A stretch of 18,357 bases of DNA from Longimonas sp040409695 (GTDB lineage Bacteria; Bacteroidota; Rhodothermia; Rhodothermales; Salinibacteraceae): NCBI RefSeq assembly GCF_040409695.1, contig NZ_JARWGJ010000012.1, positions 1 through 18,357 of the forward strand. The letters are read 5' to 3'. Under the pieces are notes generated by a model. The model saw only the letters and a program-made list of their open reading frames with translations, searched no databases and was not told where the DNA came from. Of this stretch, positions 16,060-18,357 are shown one piece after another (the first letter of the stretch is position 1; the number at the start of each line of letters is the position of its first letter). The translations under genes and the position numbers were made by a program.

Positions 16060-16214
16060 ATAGGCAATAGCGCCGTCGTCGGTGTGTTGACTGAGGCGCA
16101 AACAGACCAGAGCGTACGAAAAGCGATGGCCTGGATTCATCCTGGGCGGGTGGTGCCGCATCTCGCAATTATCCATACCCAACACTGGAAAGGCGCCGAT
16201 AGATGAGCAGCGTT

Positions 16215-16232
16215 CTACACAGATGTGTGTAG
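16215..16232. other. Small hairpin upstream of the fused GT4-GH57 gene
   Basis: CTACACA and TGTGTAG form a perfect 7-bp stem with loop GATG, 93 bp before the next start. No T-run follows, so it is not an obvious terminator. It may be an operator or leader structure. The rest of the 265-bp gap shows nothing I can assign. Confidence 0.3.
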
Positions 16233-16324
16233 CGGAGGCGGCTATACATCGGTAGGTTGAGACATCGCATAGGCCGAACACGTGCTGGCCCCCTCGTGCA
16301 TGTTCTCACCTACCCAGGATTTCT

Positions 16325-18357
16325 ATGTCCCTTTCTTCCGAGCATCTAACGTTTGCCCTTCTTTCGTTTGAAGGACCCGACCCGTATGCGCGGGCCGGCG
16401 GACTTGGCGTGCGCATTACCCATCTGGCGCATGCTTTGGCCCGCCGAAGGTTCAATACGAAGCTGTTCTTCGTGGGCGATCCTGACGCGCCCGGCAAGGA
16501 GCACCGGCTCAACGGACGACTTATCTACCACCGATGGTGTCAGTGGATCAGTGCGCATCATCTCAACGGCGTGTACGAGGCTGAGGAAGATAAACGCCGC
16601 GAATGGAATGCAACGCTTCCCGAGCATCTGCTGGCCAACGTCGTCCGGCCCGCGCTGGCTAATGGACGTCTGCCGGTGATTTTGGCCGAGGAATGGCATA
16701 CAGCCGAGACGGTGATTCGCTTACACGACCTGCTTCGTGAGAACGGATTGGCCCGCCGGTGCCTCATCTTCTGGAATGCCAACAATACGATGGCCTTTCA
16801 CCGCGTAGATTGGGCACGCCTGCAGGAAGCAGCGCACATCACGACGGTGAGTCGTTACATGAAGCACCTGATGTGGCCGCTGGGGGTTAACCCGCTGGTG
16901 ATTCACAATGGCATCCCGAAAGAGTTGCTTGGGCCGCCTTCTACAGATCAGAAAACTGCGTTGCGGAAGGCGCTGGCTCCTGAAAAGGAGGCCTTAATGC
17001 TTTTCAAGGTGGGGCGCTTCGATCCGGCCAAGCGCTGGCTGATGGCGGTAGAAGCGGTGGCGTTGCTGAAAGAGCAGGGCTACCCGGTGGCGTTTCCGAT
17101 GGCTGGAGGCATTGAACCACACGGCGAGGAGGTGCTGCGGAGAGCCCACGAACGAGGTCTCTCCATTGCCGAAATAAACGGTGATCCGTCTAACTGGAGA
17201 GAGCTTATGGCGCTGCTGAACGAGGCGCCCCGGGCTGATATCTACAACCTGCGCTTTTTCATGACGCAGGAGATGCTGCGCGTCTTTTACGCAACGTCCG
17301 ATGCGGTGCTGGCAAACTCGGGACATGAGCCGTTTGGACTGGTTGGGTTGGAAGCGATGGCCGCTGGGGGCATTGCATTCACCGGATCCAGTGGCGAGGA
17401 GTATGTGCTGGATGGCCGCAACGCCGTCATGCTTGATACAGACCGCCCCGAAGAGATTGTATCCAACCTAATACGGATACGACAAAACCGGCAACGAGCC
17501 CAGTCGATCCGCTTGTTTGCGCGCTCCTATGCCGAAGACTTTACGTGGGACTGTATCGTAGATGTGCTGTTGGATAAGATCTTGTTCTGCGCGCAAGAGC
17601 AGCATATGCTCCACTACGATACCGAAGCGAACACCTACCAGCTTCCTTCGCAGGTCAAAGATGTCGTTATCTACACCGTTGTTCACCAGCCGCACCGGCC
17701 CCGGTTGCCCGCAGCGCACCTTTCTGGGGCGATGTCGATGGATGAACTCGACCATGCCCTCTTCGATGCCGATATGAACGAACACTACTTTCGGAAGGTA
17801 GCGCATACGTGCTACTATCCGGCGCTTGATCGGTTTGAGCAGCTTGTAGAGGAGGGGCTGTCGCTGGCCATTGGGTTTTCGTTGTCGTTCATCGAGCAGG
17901 CAAAGGCATGGGATCTGGCCTTGCTGGATCGCTTCCGCACGCTGGTGCAGCACGAGCGGGTGGAGCTTGTCGCGGTAGAACCCTCGCACAGTTTTATGCT
18001 ACTGTGGGATATTGAGGCCTTTAAGCGCCGGATGCGCTACGCTGTCGATGAGCTGCAGCAGGTATTCGGTGAGCGCCCGTCCATTGCCGACACCACCGAA
18101 CTCATGATGTCCGACACCATCTACCACGCGCTGGAGCAGGTCGGTTTCAAGGCAGCCTTCATGGACGGACGCCCCTGGGTGATGCAGTGGCGCGAGCCCA
18201 CGCATCTGTATCATAATGGCCATCATGGCTCAGGGCGTATGAAGCTGCTTACGCGCCACTACCCGTTGAGCGATGACGTTGGATACCGGTTCTCTGATAA
18301 GCAGTGGGACGGCTGGCCGCTAACGGCCGATCGTTACACCCAGTGGATCGCCTCAGC
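16325..18357 (+). CDS. GT4 glycosyltransferase fused to GH57 glycoside hydrolase (3' end outside window)
   Basis: The frame is open from ATG 16325 to the window edge: 677 residues with no stop, so the protein is incomplete here. Residues about 8-425 are a GT-B retaining glycosyltransferase: GGLG (25-28), as in glycogen/starch synthases; HNGIPKE; VGRFDPAKRW; and the EX7E motif EPFGLVGLE (335-343). Residues about 445 onward match the start of GH57: VVIYTVVHQPHRPRL (HQP at 454-456), YYPALDRFEQLVEEG, AIGFSLSFIEQ, VELVAVEPSHSF (546-557) and TTELMMSDTIYHALEQVGFKA. Glu592 sits where alpha-amylase-type members carry the nucleophile in an NTEL motif; the catalytic Asp would lie past the edge. There is no signal peptide, so it is cytoplasmic. 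A role in alpha-glucan (glycogen-like) synthesis or remodelling is inferred. A weak AGGAT precedes the ATG. Confidence 0.88.
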   Translation, partial: MSLSSEHLTFALLSFEGPDPYARAGGLGVRITHLAHALARRRFNTKLFFVGDPDAPGKEHRLNGRLIYHRWCQWISAHHLNGVYEAEEDKRREWNATLPEHLLANVVRPALANGRLPVILAEEWHTAETVIRLHDLLRENGLARRCLIFWNANNTMAFHRVDWARLQEAAHITTVSRYMKHLMWPLGVNPLVIHNGIPKELLGPPSTDQKTALRKALAPEKEALMLFKVGRFDPAKRWLMAVEAVALLKEQGYPVAFPMAGGIEPHGEEVLRRAHERGLSIAEINGDPSNWRELMALLNEAPRADIYNLRFFMTQEMLRVFYATSDAVLANSGHEPFGLVGLEAMAAGGIAFTGSSGEEYVLDGRNAVMLDTDRPEEIVSNLIRIRQNRQRAQSIRLFARSYAEDFTWDCIVDVLLDKILFCAQEQHMLHYDTEANTYQLPSQVKDVVIYTVVHQPHRPRLPAAHLSGAMSMDELDHALFDADMNEHYFRKVAHTCYYPALDRFEQLVEEGLSLAIGFSLSFIEQAKAWDLALLDRFRTLVQHERVELVAVEPSHSFMLLWDIEAFKRRMRYAVDELQQVFGERPSIADTTELMMSDTIYHALEQVGFKAAFMDGRPWVMQWREPTHLYHNGHHGSGRMKLLTRHYPLSDDVGYRFSDKQWDGWPLTADRYTQWIAS

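Noticed and set aside
15409..16281. 290-codon open frame on the minus strand
   Set aside because: It is mostly antisense to the transpeptidase catalytic domain, and the part outside it has no protein features.
1..18357. CRISPR array, tRNA, rRNA, prophage or toxin-antitoxin system
   Set aside because: There are no regularly spaced identical repeats, no cloverleaf or rRNA sequence recognised, and no phage, transposase, Cas or toxin-like protein. The repeats present are too few and too diverged to form an array.

Overview
The window looks like chromosomal DNA of a GC-rich bacterium from the Bacteroidota/Rhodothermota side of the tree. A halophilic or marine Rhodothermota relative (Salinibacter-like) is my best guess. 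This is inferred from acidic proteins, the rarity of Shine-Dalgarno sequences (only one gene has a good one) and the gene families present. No rRNA or tRNA is here to settle it.

Layout. Positions 1-260 hold a 168-bp MITE-like repeat and a strong intrinsic terminator serving gyrA. DNA gyrase subunit A occupies 343-3075 on the minus strand. A divergent intergenic region with an mRNA-leader hairpin and candidate promoters separates it from a membrane-anchored glycerophosphodiester phosphodiesterase (3304-4299, +). After a 430-bp gap come a DegP/HtrA-type periplasmic serine protease (4732-6336, +) and chorismate synthase (6385-7587, +), 48 bp apart and probably cotranscribed. Positions 7961-12328 (+) are a tightly overlapping three-gene signalling operon: a soluble triple-PAS histidine kinase, a single-domain Rcp1-like response regulator, and a REC-PAS-HisKA-HATPase-REC hybrid kinase. 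None carries a recognisable DNA-binding or other output domain.

The 860 bp at 12329-13190 hold no convincing gene but are full of repeats: a degenerate 79-bp direct repeat pair, a 132-bp palindromic element, and an inverted second copy of the 168-bp MITE-like repeat. Next come two divergent cell-wall genes: a MepK/YcbK-type M15 peptidoglycan peptidase carrying an EF-hand-like insert (minus) and a YcbB/LdtD-type L,D-transpeptidase (plus). The same functional pair is adjacent in E. coli. The window ends inside a large fused protein, a GT4 glycosyltransferase joined to a GH57 glycoside hydrolase (from 16325, no stop before the edge).

Most genes are housekeeping or envelope genes with familiar architectures. 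The less ordinary items are the paired MITE-like elements with copy-specific matching of their terminal repeats, the output-less phosphorelay operon, a terminator pointing against the surrounding genes at 7772-7810, the calcium-loop insert in the M15 peptidase, and the GT4-GH57 fusion.
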